From: Bathymodiolus brooksi
Lineage: Eukaryota > Mollusca > Bivalvia > Mytilida > Modiolidae
Length of the DNA stretch: 64,000 nt
NCBI GenBank assembly: GCA_963680875.1
Contig: OY804586.1
Span: forward strand, 54,160,203-54,224,202
Direction: 5' to 3'
Part shown: in pieces, positions 9,651 through 22,210 of the stretch
Layout: each line of letters starts with the position of its first letter
How positions within the stretch are numbered: position 1 is the stretch's first letter
Notes under the pieces: model-generated
Told to the model about the DNA's origin: nothing
What the model saw: only the letters and a program-made list of their open reading frames with translations
Database searches by the model: none
Made by a program: the position numbers and the translations under genes

Positions 9651-12600
9651 TATGTACATGTATAACATGTTTTGCATCTTACCTTGATGCCCATTTATCA
9701 TACCCTTAATATATCACCAAGATGATTGAATGCATAACAATGAACTTAGCTCAGTGCAGAGAGAATTAATATGATACTCAGCTACTGAACCACATTTGTA
9801 CATCCAATGAAAATGCTGAATATTGACCATCTTCTAAAAGTATTATTAATGTAAGATGTTGTATACATTGTATATGCCTACAACATATATTGTCAAAACA
9901 TACAATGATTAAATAACACTTAAGTTTATTTGACCTGTCTATTAGTACTCAAAATCACACAATTGCAGGATAAACTCATTCTACAATCGGGTTTTATATA
10001 AACAATTTTTTTTAGAATTAACACTAACAGTACACTGGACAATGTATGCATAACCAGGTATTTTCTTCTAAGAAAAAAACTTAATACCGGTATCAATGCT
10101 TATACAATTTGATCAGTGCAATTTTTAATTATGTAAAGGTTTAATTTTACTGAACATGTTTTGGCATAACTAAATAAACTACAATATGTATATTAAAAGG
10201 AATTGAGCATCTGTCTTAATATATGTCTCAATAAAAATTTCTTTGATCAACATGTGATATTGTAGCACAACCAGATCACTCACCTTTAATTAAAAATTGG
10301 ATTTAAATTACAATGTACATAATTAAGTTTCATTTCAGGTTTTGGTTTTATGGTTTTATGTAATAACTGTATGGACCATGATCTGTTAGTTGGTAAAAAG
10401 ACAAACTGGATTTAGAGAATAACTAACTGGTGTCTGATCAGTTTTCACCTGTTGTTTATTTGATCAAATCTGTTATGTGCAAATGAATTTTGACCAAAAC
10501 AAATTTCAGAAGCTTAAATGTTGATGAAATTGAAGTCATCCTCCCCAGTAACTTGACAGAAGATTTGTTTGAGGAAAAAAAAACCTCTGAAAAGGGATGT
10601 TATTCTCTGATAATACATACATACTTTTTGGTTGTCGATTATTAGTATGCATTGAGAATTGGTCCTACACAAGTTGTCAGAATGGACCATTTGCCTTTCC
10701 AAGCCAAGGTGTTATGGAGATTGTATGTTACTTGTAAAGAAAACAAATGTAAATTCTAAAAATAAACAGGACCCCCAACCTATCAAGATATTTTTTGTAT
10801 AAAGATTCAAACGTTTTTAATGGTTTTCTTCATTATAGTCCTTATATTGATTATTCCTCTATAAATTGTGTTCCACAACTTGCAAAAAAAGGGGGTGGTG
10901 GTGTCTGATTCACCTGTGCCTGTGGCAAAAATAGATACTGCATGCAAATCAAACATCTCGATCTTAAAGAAAATGATCACGAAAATGTTGGTATTGACAT
11001 GATAGAGTTCTAGGCTTATGTATCTTATTTTGATTTTCCATGTGCTTTCTTCAAGTTCGGTAGGTATAGTATACGACCCCCTTTTTTCAGTATACATGTG
11101 CTTCAGGAGATTGTCATTATTAATTTAAACTGAGGTTTACCTCTCAGCATCATTTGTCTGCAACTGACGATGTGTACATTTTCCTTTTTTTGTGAAATTC
11201 TGCTACATAAGTATCATATTGATAGTAAATATGTGTGTGTGTATCATTCTCGTATTTGTCAACAAACAAGCTTTCTCGCGATGGCGATTTCCAAATATGG
11301 GCATTGAAGGGATGGAGCTTCGCAAGACTGACAAGCGCAAAAAATCATATATTACAATCGACGTATTCAAAATAATGATATATTCACAATCTGGATAGTC
11401 AATAAATAAATATGTTAATCTTAACGAACAAGGAATAAGTGCATTAGATCTGCAGAAACACATTTTTCCTTCGGGCAGTTCATCCACGAAGAGTACGTTT
11501 CCATGGATACAACGTCATTACGTAAACTATTACAAAGGGGAGCAACTGTAGGAAACAAACCGACGTGAAACAGCCTTAACACACCCGCGTAGTATTTTGC
11601 CAGTAGATAGTGACTCCCGTACCGTCGATCGAGATGGTGTATAATAACTCAGTGTCAAATTCATTATTATTCAAAGAATCAATCCGTAAATGAACGCATA
11701 AAATAATAAGAATACAAATGTATTATGGAAGCTAAACGGACACAGTGCACAAACACGGCAATATCTGGCAAGATTAACAGAATGCTGATTAATGAGATTT
11801 GGACAAATCTGCGCACCTTTGGTAACAAAGGATGCCAAAAATTCCCCTTGGTTAAAACAAGAACGAGGGACACGTTCTCCAAATACGACGTCTCATATTC
11901 GCATCACCCCTTGGTTACCTTACATTCAAGGGAGTGAAGAAAATCAATTAAAACTGTCAATATTTATTGTAATTTAAGCATTAAACTTGGTAAGCTCAAA
12001 CTGGAACCAGTTCAGAACCGACCCCTCATGGTGGACATGAGATGACCTTGCCCCAACTTCCTGCAGTAACGCAGGATAGGTATACTATAATATGATCCGA
12101 CGTAGAATACCGGAAATAATCGTGGCCCCAAATCTTACCAGATCCCGCCAATAAGGCAACTGTGACAAGACGATTTATTTTAAAATACAATATATTGAAA
12201 ATAACACAAATAAAGTACAATCAATATCGCCGTATTTGACAAATTCTTAAAAAGATCATTCTTAATTGGTTTTTCTATGGCGATTAGTCTGTCAATATGA
12301 AAATAAAACACGGTAGCTATAGTTTATTACTCCTGGCCTATTCGGGGAAAATAAAATAAAAATCCTGACACCTAAATGAAATCACAATTGTTAGTTACGT
12401 CTGCTAAAATACATTCTTGACTGAATTCGTTCATCAAGGCATCACATCAGTTACAACTGTCTGTCAACAAAATGTACATCAAGCTCCCTCCAGCTGATCC
12501 ATCAAATGCCGACAAAACGCGAAAGTCCTTATATAATATATTAGCTGTAGAATCCACATATGTAAATCCATGGAATTTCCTTTAAATTTACTCCGTTCAT

Positions 12601-13146
12601 CCTGAAAAACTAATAAAACAGCAGCATAAATCGTTGGTAGAAAGAAGGGGGAGGGGGGATTAAAAAATGTTCGATTTAGTTTTTCAAACAAGTTTTTTGA
12701 ATGATGAAAATGACGTCACATGATGCATACAGTTTTGGGTCGGACCCGGGAGAAACAGACTGTTGCGGAATTTCTCTTTCACTAAATCTCATCAACATGA
12801 AAAACCTTATTATATGAACGTTTCACCAAAACACCAGTTTGCGTTTTTTTTTGCATTCACAATCACTTAGTTTTGTAAAATTGCTTAGTTGTTAGTAAAT
12901 TTCATTTGTTTTGAAGAATTAAATTTTTAAATTTGAATTTGTCATTTTCAATTTCAGGGTAAACATTTCTGTTCTGTTCTAACTATTTAAAAAATTCGAT
13001 ATATTTTTCAATAGTAACTTAATATCTCGTCCGCATTCTTCTTTAATATCTTTCAATAGTAACTTGGTATCACGCCGCATTCTGCTTTAAATCATCAGGT
13101 GTCGTCTTGAATCAAGTTCAACGAACAAAAACGGGTACGTAATTTA
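9651..13146. other. AT-rich DNA, no supported gene
   Basis: I examined both strands and found no frame with a recognisable domain. Short open frames at 11192-11487, 11679-11977 and 12026-12220 have no motif and no splice context I trust. A short local duplication (TTTCAATAGTAACTT at about 13007 and 13055) is present at the right end of the stretch. CCCGGGAGAAACAG near 12747 lies in a brief GC-richer patch. Confidence 0.5.
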
Positions 13147-13280
13147 TTATTAAATAAGGTTACATATATATATATAAATGATTTTTGATGTTTATGAAAC
13201 ATTTGATCAAACTCATGTTTTATTTATTTAGTCGTTTTGAATGAAAACTAAAGTAGATTATTAAGTAATAGTTAAGTATG
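13147..13280. repeat. Dispersed repeat, left copy of a pair flanking element 1
   Basis: GATGTTTATGAAACATTTGA, ATCAAACTC, TTGAATGAAAAC and AAGTAGATTATTAAGTAATA occur here. They recur in the same order at 14230-14370. The left copy keeps AGTAGATTATTAAGTAATAG uninterrupted. In the right copy that sequence is interrupted by element 1. Confidence 0.6.
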
Positions 13281-14229
13281 TATGACACATTATGTTTTCA
13301 AAGCCACAAAGCTTAACTAAAAGTTAGCCCACCAGAAAGAGCTTGGAAACAGAAAGAAATTGGTGTTTGAACCATGTCAATATCATGAACGGTTCCAAAG
13401 TTATGACCAAAAAAAGGCTTCAAATTCTGATGACTTGCTGGATCGATTAAACAAATGGCCACCAAATTGTAAAATTTTGAAATTATAATGTCTCATATTT
13501 CTGAAAATGATATAGCTATTACCCTGAAAAGTACTGTACTCATATTTGGCAGGATATCTGCTTGATAAGAATTTCTTAGGCCCTATCATCATTTCTAGAA
13601 AATATTCATACTGCAAACTGGTATTTGAGGCCTTCGATCAATGTGTCCCGTGTTTGAAAAATGACAAAGTCGAACATTTTTTTCATAAAAAGTGCCATAA
13701 CTTTTTTATTAATGAAGATTTCGTCATATTTTTTTGCATACAGAGGTTTTACGGTATATCCGTTATACCTTTTAGTTTAATCACATAAATTGACATTGTG
13801 TGATGTCCAATGATTTATACATTGTGATATACCACTGTGTTGAAGACCTCTGGGTGACATATTTTGATTGTTTTCTGATGAAGGGATTTTGTCTCTCTGA
13901 GATTAATGTCATCTCTTTTTATACATGCATATTCAATTAGGTGCAAGTTCAGCACAAGTTATGGTTGCCCTGACTTGGTTTATACAAATGCATGCATGTA
14001 TGTATATACCATTTATAGTCTGACGAACATTTTAAAACATGTTAAATGGTTTAATTTTTAATGAGTATCTCATAATTATTAAATTAGTTAAAAGCAACAA
14101 GATAAAACCTTGTAGCCTAAGTAACAATAAATTAATCCATATTATTATGCACAATTATATGACATTTTGTAACATTGACATATATTTTCTTATTTTGAAA
14201 TATAATTCAACCATAAGTACTGTACTCAT
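13281..14229. other. AT-rich spacer between the two repeat copies
   Basis: No gene is seen. The CCATGTCAATATCATGAACG and GGTTCCAAAGTTATGACC phrases near 13374-13408 look like part of a degenerate dispersed repeat. The open frames here (13401-13616 minus, 13546-13788 plus) are AT-driven. Confidence 0.45.
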
Positions 14230-14372
14230 CATATAAGTAGATTATTAAGTAATAGTTAAGCGAGGTTTTTTATTTGTTATCTATATAAATTATTGATGAT
14301 GTTTATGAAACATTTGATCAAACTCGTGTTTAATCTATTTATTCGTTTCAATGAAAACGAAAGTAGATTATT
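14230..14372. repeat. Dispersed repeat, right copy, interrupted by element 1
   Basis: This copy matches 13147-13280. It ends AAAGTAGATTATT, directly followed by AGTTCACC, the first bases of element 1. The sequence that should come next, AAGTAATAGTTA, is found on the far side of the element at about 19309-19325 (ATAAGTAATAGTTATG). Confidence 0.55.
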
Positions 14373-14403
14373 AGTTCACCTGGACCAAAGGTCCACGTGA
14401 ACT
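14373..14403 (+). other. 5' terminal stem-loop of element 1
   Basis: The structure is AGTTCAC - C - TGGACC - AAA - GGTCCA - C - GTGAACT: thirteen base pairs with one C/C mismatch and a three-base loop. Three base pairs differ from the stem-loop of element 2 by compensatory changes. Confidence 0.75.
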
Positions 14404-14699
14404 ATTGCCATCACATGATGTCCGTCGTCTGTCGTCTGATGTCTGTCGTCTGTAAACTTTTCACATTTCAAGCTTCTTCTCCGAAACCACTGGGCCAATT
14501 GGAACCAAACTTAGCAGAAATGTTCCTTGGATGGTCCTCTACAAAGTTACTGTTTTTCGTTCCAGTCGGATATTCAACATGGCTACCAGGGCCAATAATA
14601 TGCTCTGATAGGCTGAAATTTCAAAGATCTTCTCTGAAAATAATGAACTGACTGAACCCAAACTGTAAATGAATGATCATTGAAATGTCCTTTACAAAG

Positions 14700-17600
14700 T
14701 TTCTGTTTTTTTATGCCGATCGGAAATCCAAGATGGCCGCCACCGCAGGACATAGATTAACATTTGACCCAAAGGAAAATGTTCAAATGCCTTCTTCTCA
14801 GAAACTACAAATATGATTAAAGCCAAACTGTACATGAATGTTCATTGGATGGTCCTCTAAAATCTTAAGGTTTTTTGTTCCGATATGAAATTCAAAATGG
14901 CGGCTACGGCAGGACTTAGTTTAACATTGGACCCTAGGAGAAAAATGTTTCAAAATGCTTCTTCTCTGAAACCACTTGGACAATTGAAACCAAACTGCCC
15001 AGGAATGATCATTCGAATGTCCTCTACAAAGTGTCTGTTTTTTATGCCGATCTGAAATCCAAGATGACCGCCACCGCAGGACATAGATTAACATTGGACC
15101 CTATGGGAAAATGTTCAAATGCCTTCTTTTCAGAAACTACAAATATGATTAAAGCCAAACTGTACAAGAATGTTCATTGGATGATCCTCTACAATCTTCA
15201 GGTTTTTTGTTCCGATATGAAATTCAAAATGGCGGCTACGGCAGAACTTAGTGTAACATTGGACCCTATTGGGAAAATGTTTCAAAACGCTTCTTCTCTG
15301 AAACCACTTGGACAATTGAAACCAAACTGCCCAGGAATGATCATTGGAAGGTCCTCTACAAAATTTCTGTTTTATATGCCGATCGAAAATTCAAGATGGC
15401 CGCCACCGCAATACATAGATTAAAATGGACCCTTTGGGAAAATGTTCAAATGCCTTCTTCTCAGAAACTACAAATATGATTAAAGCCAAACTGTACATGA
15501 ATGTTCATTGGATGGTCCTCTACAAGCTGTACGTTTTTTGTTCCGATATGAAATTCAAAATGGCGACTGCGGCAGGACTTAGTTTAACATTGGAACCTAT
15601 GAGAAAAATGTTTCAAAATGCTTCCTCTCTGAAACCACTAAGACAATTAAAACCAAACTGCCCAGGAATGATCATTGGAAGGTCCTCTACAAAGTTTATG
15701 TTTTATATGCCGATCGGAAATCCAAGATGACCGCCACCGCAATACATAGATTAACTTTGAACCCTATGGGAAAATGTTAAAATGCCTTCTTCTCAGAAAC
15801 TACAAATATGATTAAAGCCAAACTGTACATGAATGTTTATTGGATGGTCCTCTACAAACTTATGGTATTTTGGTCCGATAGGAAATTCAAAATGGCGGCT
15901 ACGGCAGGACTTAGTTTAACATTGGACCCTATGAGAAAAATGTTTCAAAATGCTTCTTCGCTGAAACCACTAAGACAATTAAAACCAAACTGCCCAGGAA
16001 TGATCATTGGAAGGTCCTCAACAAAGTTTATGTTTTTTATGCCGATCGGAAATCCAAGATGACCGCCACCGCAATACATAGATTAACTTTGAACCCTATG
16101 GGAAAATGTTAAAATGCCTTCTTCTCAGAAACTACAAATATGATTAAAGCCAAACTGTACATGAATGTTTATTGGATGGTCCTCTACAAACTTATGGTTT
16201 TTTGGTCCGATAGGAAATTCAAAATGGCGGCTACGGCAGGACTTAGTTTAACATTGGACCCTATGAGAAAAATGTTTCAAAATGCTTCTTCTCTGAAACC
16301 ACTAAGACAATTAAAACCAAACTGCCCAGGAATGATCATTGGAAGGTCCTCTACAAAGTTTAGGTTTTATATGCCGATCGGAAATCCAAGATGACCGCCA
16401 CCGCAATACATAGATTAACATTGAACCCTATGGGAAAATGTTAAAATGCCTTCTTCTCAGAAACTACAAATATGATTAAAGCCAAACTGTACATGAATGT
16501 TCATTGAATGGTCCTCTATAAACTTATGGTTTTTTGGTCCGATATGAAATTCCAAATGGCGGCTACGACAGGACTTAGTTTAACATTGGACCCTATGGGA
16601 AAAATGTTTCAAAACGCTTCTCTGAAACCACTTGGACAATTGAAACCAAACTGCCCAGGAATGATCATTGTAAGGTCCTCTACAAAGTTTCTGTTTTTTC
16701 ATGACGTTCGAAAATTCAAGATGGCCACCACCGCAGGACATAGATTAACATTGGACCCTATGGGAAAAATGTTCAAATGCCTTCTTCTCAGAAACTACAA
16801 ATATGATTAAAGCCAAACTGTACATGAATGTTCATTGGATGGTCCTCTACAAACTTTACATTTTTTGTTCTGATATGAAATTCAAAATGGCGGCTATGGC
16901 AGGACTTAGTTTAACATTGGACTCTATGGGAAAACTGTTTTAAAACGCTTCTTCTCTGAAATCACTTGGACAGTTGAAACCAAACTGCCCAGGAATGATC
17001 ATTGCAAGGTCCTTTACAAACTTTCTGTTTTTTATGCCGATCGGAAATCCAAGATGACCGCCACCGCAATACATAGATTAACTTTGAACCCATTGGGAAA
17101 ATGTTCAAATGCCTTTTTCTCAGAAACTACAAATATGATTAAAGCCAAACTGTACATGAATGTTCATTGAATGGTCCTCTACAAGCTGTACGTTTTTTGT
17201 TCCGATATGAAATTCAAAATGGCGACTGCGGCAGGACATAGTTTAACATTGGAACCTATGAGAAAAATGTTTCAAAATGCTTCTTCTCTGAAACCATTAA
17301 GACAATTAAAACCAAACTGCCCAGGAATGATCATTGGAAGGTCCTCTACAAAGATAATGTTTTATATGCCGATCGGAAATCCAAGATGACCGCCACTACA
17401 ATACATAGATTAACTTTGAACCCTATGGGAAAATGTTAAAATGCCTTCTGCTCAGAAACTACAAATATGATTAAAGCCAAACTGTACATGAGTGTTTATT
17501 CGATGGTCCTCTACGAACTTATGGTTTTTTGGTCCGATAGGAAATTCAAAATGGCGGCTACGGCAGGACTTAGTTTAACATTGGACCCTATGAGAAAAAT

Positions 17601-19240
17601 GTTTCAAAATGCTTCTTCTCTAAAACCATTAAGACAATTAAAACCAAACTGCCCAGGAATGATTATTGGAAAGTCCTCTATAAACTTAAGGATTTTTGGT
17701 CCGATATGAAATTCCAAATGGCGGATACGACAGGACTTAGTTTAACATTGGACCCTAAGGGAAAATGTTCAAATGCCTTCTTCTCAGAAACTACAAATAT
17801 GATTAAAGCCAAACTGTACATGAATGTTCATTGGATGGTCCTCTACAAACTTTACGTTTTTTGTTCTGATATGAAATTCAAAATGGCGGCTATGGCAGGA
17901 CTTAGTTTAACATTGGACCCTATGGGAAAACTGTTTCAAAACGCTTCTTCTCTGAAATCACTTGGACAGTTGAAACCAAACTGCCCAGGAATGATCATTG
18001 CAAGGTCCTTTACAAACTTTCTGTTTTTTATGCCGATCGGAAATCCAAGATGACCGCCACCGCAATACATAGATTAACTTTGAACCCATTGGGAAAATGT
18101 TAAAATGCCTTCTTCTCAGAAACTACAAATATGATTAAAGCCAAACTGTACATGAATGTTTATTGGATGGTCCTCAACAAACTTATGGTTTTTGGTCCGA
18201 TAGGAAATTCAAAATGGCGGCTACGGCAGGACTTAGTTTAACATTGGACCCTATGAGAAAAATGTTTCAAAATGCTTCTTCTCTGAAACCACTAAGACAA
18301 TTAAAACCAAACTGCCCAGGAATGATCATTGGAAGGTCCTCTACAAAGTTTATGTTTTATATGCCGATCGGAAATCCAAGATGACCGCCACCGCAATACA
18401 TAGATTAACTTTGAACCCTATGGGGAAATGTTAAAATGCCTTCTTCTCAGAAACTACAAATATGATTAAAGCCAAACTGTACATGAATGTTCATTGAATG
18501 GTCCTCTATAAACTTAAGGTTTTTTGGTCCGATATGAAATTCCAAATGGCGGCTACGACAGGACTTAGTTTAACATTGGACCCTATGGGAAAAATGTTTC
18601 AAAACGCTTCTCTGAAACCACTTGGACAATTGAAACCAAACTGCCCAGGAATGATCATTGTAAGGTCCTCTACAAAGTTTCTGTTTTTTCATGACGTTCG
18701 AAAATTCAAGATGGCCACCACCGCAGGACATAGATTAACATTGGACCCTATGGGAAAATGTTCAAATGCCTTCTTCTCAGAAACTACAAATATGATTAAA
18801 GCCAAACTGTACATGAATGTTCATTGGATGGTCCTCTACAAACTTTACGTTTTTTGTTCTGATATGAAATTCAAAATGGCGGCTATGGCAGGACTTAGTT
18901 TAACATTGGACCCTATGGGAAAACTGTTTCAAAACGCTTCTTCTCTGAAATCACTTGGACAGTTGAAACCAAACTGCCCAGGAATGATCATTGCAAGGTC
19001 CTTTGCAAACTTTCTGTTTTTTATGCCGATCGGAGATCCAAGATGGCTGCCACCACAGGTCATAGTATTAAAACAGAACCATATGGGGAAAATACAGAAA
19101 TATATTCTCCTCTGAAGCTATTGCACTGATTGAACCTAAACTGTACATCAAGCATTGGAAGCTCCTTTACAAACTTTGTGTTTTTTATGTTGATCGTAAT
19201 TCCAAGATGACTACCACTGCAGGACATAGTTTTTACATAG
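14700..19240 (+). repeat. Satellite array 1: 332-bp A/B dimers of a 166-bp monomer
   Basis: Two monomer types alternate strictly. Type A runs from AAGATGGCCGCCACCGCA through TTCAAATGCCTTCTTCTCAG and GATTAAAGCCAAACTGTACA. Type B runs from AAAATGGCGGCTACGGCAGG through CGCTTCTTCTCTGAAACCAC and CAAACTGCCCAGGAATGATC. Both end GGTCCTCTACAA followed by a T-rich linker and CCGAT. The monomer is about 166 bp and the dimer about 332 bp. Long plus-strand open frames, such as 18498-19115, are translations of the repeat. A block with a shortened B monomer (ACGCTTCTCTGAAACC) and a TTTTTTCATGACGTTCG variant recurs after 1,990 bp (16508 and 18498). Confidence 0.9.
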
Positions 19241-19260
19241 GACCAATTGGCTCTTTTTAT

Positions 19261-19291
19261 AACAGCCTGTATCGTTCAGATACAGGCTGTT
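19261..19291 (+). other. 3' subterminal hairpin of element 1
   Basis: AACAGCCTGTATC (19261-19273), loop GTTCA, GATACAGGCTGTT (19279-19291): a perfect 13-bp stem. It lies 14 bp from the inferred 3' end at GAGCCTCTGGTT. The stem is not followed by a T-run, so I read it as an element end, not a terminator. Confidence 0.75.
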
Positions 19292-19305
19292 GAGAGCCTC
19301 TGGTT

Positions 19306-20039
19306 ACATATAAGTAATAGTTATGTTAAGTTTTATTGATCTATTTGTGTTTTCTATCACATTTGAAATTATTTCTTCAATTTGGAGCATAACATTTAAT
19401 AAATCGTTTTTTAATAAAAACAAAAAATAGAAATTGAAGATTGAATGAGGGTGAAATGTTGCCATGGAAACGTTTAGATAAGTACGAACTTGCTAATCAA
19501 TCGTATTTATTTTGATGATTTAAAAAAATATTAAAATGCTTTTTTTTTAACAATTGCTTCCATAGTACAAAACGAGAATCGCGCAAGTCCCACTTCAGCA
19601 TTCTAGTAAAAGATCATTGTATGGAATTAAACTATATTCCTATTGTTTGTGCTTCAGAGACACTTTTCATGTCACCTCTATGGTACATTCAAGAATGCAT
19701 AAAAAGTTTAATATCAAGTAAACAAAAGATTTTCCTATAGATAAGATATATGATAGTTTATTATAGTGTCACATATTGATCAACAATATATAAATATGTA
19801 CAAAACTACATCATAAAACAAAGATCAATATCCAGTATTTATAGACTGATGAGACACTGTATATACAAAAAAAACTTTAAAAATTTGACTAAAGGACAAT
19901 ATTACAAAAAAGTATACATAATAAATTACATTAAAAATCGTAAAAAGATAATTAAAGAAATTAAAGAAGTTCAATAAAAATCTAGTTTTAAAATCTTTAA
20001 ATTGGAACTAAATAATTAAATAGTTAACACATTAAAATA
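19306..20039. other. AT-rich DNA, no gene seen
   Basis: The segment contains the RFX-like palindrome at 19458-19471 (listed separately) and many A/T runs. No protein-like frame is visible. Confidence 0.5.
19458..19471. promoter_or_regulatory. RFX X-box-like palindrome
   Basis: GTTGCCATGGAAAC fits the X-box consensus for RFX factors (GTNRCC, short spacer, RGNAAC) with two inverted half-sites. There is no gene beside it that I can identify, so function is unproven and chance occurrence is possible. Confidence 0.25.
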
Positions 20040-20049
20040 TCATAAAAAT

Positions 20050-22205
20050 CTTTTACGTCTTAAAAAAATGTATGCAGTGTGTGAGCAAGAAGTGGCTGGA
20101 TTTCATTACATTTCAATATAGATATAAATTTCTGTTCCATGGATAAACAATCAAAATTGACAATCAAACGTTTTGAGTTTTGTATCAGTTCAAACCGGAT
20201 GTCTGAATAGAGTGGACAGTTCATCATGAAATGCTGTTCATCTTCAACGACTGAGTTATCACACAGTTTACAGAGTCATTCAAATGTACTTGCGGTCTGG
20301 AATACCGACCAGTCTCAACAGCTAACGGTAACGCCCCAGTTCTAAAAAGTGCCATTGTTCGTCTCACTGAACGTGGTATGTTAGACAGTATAAATTGTTC
20401 TGCATTTACATTTTCTTTTTACAAACGATAAGTTCTTAGTTTGCTACCATTAGGTTGATTTCTGTCGTTAAAAAGTTCAGTAGGAAACTCATCATTATCC
20501 TGTTCCGTCATTTAATCTTTGATTAGACGCATTACTGTTTTTACTGTTATTTGAGTGTTGTTAACTACATCAGCACATTCAATAGAGTTAATAAATCCGG
20601 ACACAGTTTCATGCCATCCTTTTCGACGTCTTGAAGCCCAGTGCGACACAGTTGTTATAAGTCTGTCGCCTTCGGTGCGTTTCAATATACTTATTAGCCG
20701 GATGCATGAAAGTTTTGTTTGTTAAAACACGTCATTAATCCTAGATTACCCCGCACGGTTAAGTTAGAAGTCCGTTTTCCTACAGCTAAAAATAGTTTCC
20801 CTGCTTTATTCTGGACGTTATTAATAACACTATATTGTTTAGTTCCCCATATACCACTTCCATAGAACAAGATAGGTTCGACTGTAGATTCATACAGTTT
20901 AATGAAAACAGAATAAGTAATACCTCCACAACTCACAAATTGTCCGTAAAGCGCGCCTAGTGCACGACTTGCTGATTTGGCCAATTCCCTAACGTCTTTG
21001 TTCATGTTCATATGTTCATCAAACCTGATCCGCTTTTATAAATAGGATTGATTATTTCTTTAGTCCATTGATCAGGTACTCGACCAAGTTCGAAACATCC
21101 GTTACATATTATAAATAGAAGGTCTATTACTGTCTGATTATTGAGCACTTCAGCAGGTATTTCGTCGAAGCCAGCGGCTTTGCGGAGCTTTACCCGTTCA
21201 ACGGCAACAATAATTTCCTCTCGCGAAATCGGTTCGTTCAGTTCTGTCACATCTGGGGGATTTGCAAATGTGTCATTATCGTTAACGGATGGACGAGTGA
21301 TTTGATCTATGCTATAAAGTTGTTCAAAGTCTGATGTCCATTTACCTAGAACTACGTTCTTATCAGTTTGTACGGCACCTTCATTGTCTATAACTGACCA
21401 CGGTATACTTTGGTTACGCTCACTAGAAATACCGAGTTTTCCAATCGATTTCCAAAAGTCTTTGATTTGAGGCCATCAGTTTTTCTTCGAGACTGTTCTG
21501 TTTTTCTATTAAGTATTTACGTTTATATTTTCGATTAAGTCTGTAAAAGGATTTGCCCTGATGCGATATATAGGTAAAATCATTTAATCCGATACGTCCA
21601 TTTAACATTGCGAAATTTATATCAGTCAAGAAGTTAATGAAGAGATCACCGTTATAATTTTCATTCACGTCGATTACTGATCTAAGACTTATTTCATCAA
21701 CACCTTCTATGAAATCTGAATAATATCCTCAGCGAGAATTAAAATCGCCGCAAATCACTATATTTCCAATCGTTTGATTACAATAAACCTGCTGTAATAG
21801 GTTTTCAAAGAACATTTCTTGATCATTAGGCCTATTTGATTCATTCGGAGGAAGGTAACATATAGCTATGCACAATATATAATCCGACGTTATACATTTA
21901 ACTTTAATCTACAATTTATCTTCAACACTCTTTTCTAGCGTTGTAATGTCGTAGAAATCAAATAATTCATGCTTTAAAAGGACACCAACACCACCAGATC
22001 CACGATGAGCGTTTGCATGTAAATTTCCAAGGTTATTACCCATCCACGTGAAACCATCGATTTGTGGTTCCTGCGAACCTTTAAGGAATGTTTCACATAC
22101 AGTAAAAATATCACAATTTACGTTTTGAAACACTAGTTTTCGAAATCGGGCGTTGTCGTTGTCTTTTAGCGACCATCCGCGACAGTTCCATATTCCACAC
22201 GCAAT
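20050..22205 (-). pseudogene. LINE ORF2, endonuclease and reverse transcriptase, gutted
   Basis: Reading from about 22205: GIWNCRGWSLKDNDN is an endonuclease start. CDIFTVCETFLKG follows, then RGSGGVGVLLKHELFDFYD, then VICGDFNSR with the catalytic GDFN near 21735, after which a TGA occurs. The frame resumes (SDFIEGVDEISLRSVIDVNE) to FTYISHQGKSF, where it jumps to a Lys/Arg-rich linker. The D-H end of the endonuclease is therefore deleted near 21545. REEIIVAVERVKLRKAAGFD through WTKEIINPIYKSGS is the start of the reverse transcriptase. It then jumps near 21015-21025 to NKDVRELAKSASRALGAL, removing the YADD active site. A tail with EDEQHFMMNCPLYSDIRFEL (about 20240-20180) ends the protein. Confidence 0.75.
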
Positions 22206-22210
22206 CTGTC

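Larger units (their letters stand above)
14373..19305 (+). mobile_element. Element 1: hairpin-bounded tandem-repeat transposable element
   Basis: The 5' end is a 31-bp stem-loop (14373-14403). It is followed by ATTGCCATCAC, a GTCGTCT-rich simple tract (14420-14455), a leader with diverged monomers, about 13 dimers of the 332-bp repeat, a 13-bp perfect hairpin at 19261-19291, and the end GAGCCTCTGGTT. The layout of short conserved ends, subterminal hairpin and a core of ~160-bp tandem repeats resembles the pearl-type elements described from bivalves, which have been linked to Helitron-like transposition. That link is from memory and unverified here. There is no transposase or helicase frame, so it is non-autonomous. 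No clear target duplication is seen. Confidence 0.65.

Noticed and set aside
10807..12220. Several 60-96-codon open frames as small genes
   Set aside because: There are no domain motifs, no consistent codon pattern and no splice or promoter context. Such frames are expected by chance at this length.
14700..19240. Direct-repeat array considered as a CRISPR-like array
   Set aside because: Monomers are contiguous with no unique spacers, and the surrounding DNA is animal, with retrotransposons, SINEs and splice-like sites.
19261..19291. Hairpin read as a transcription terminator
   Set aside because: There is no T-run after the stem, the DNA is eukaryotic, and the position at the transposon end with the common terminal word explains it better.
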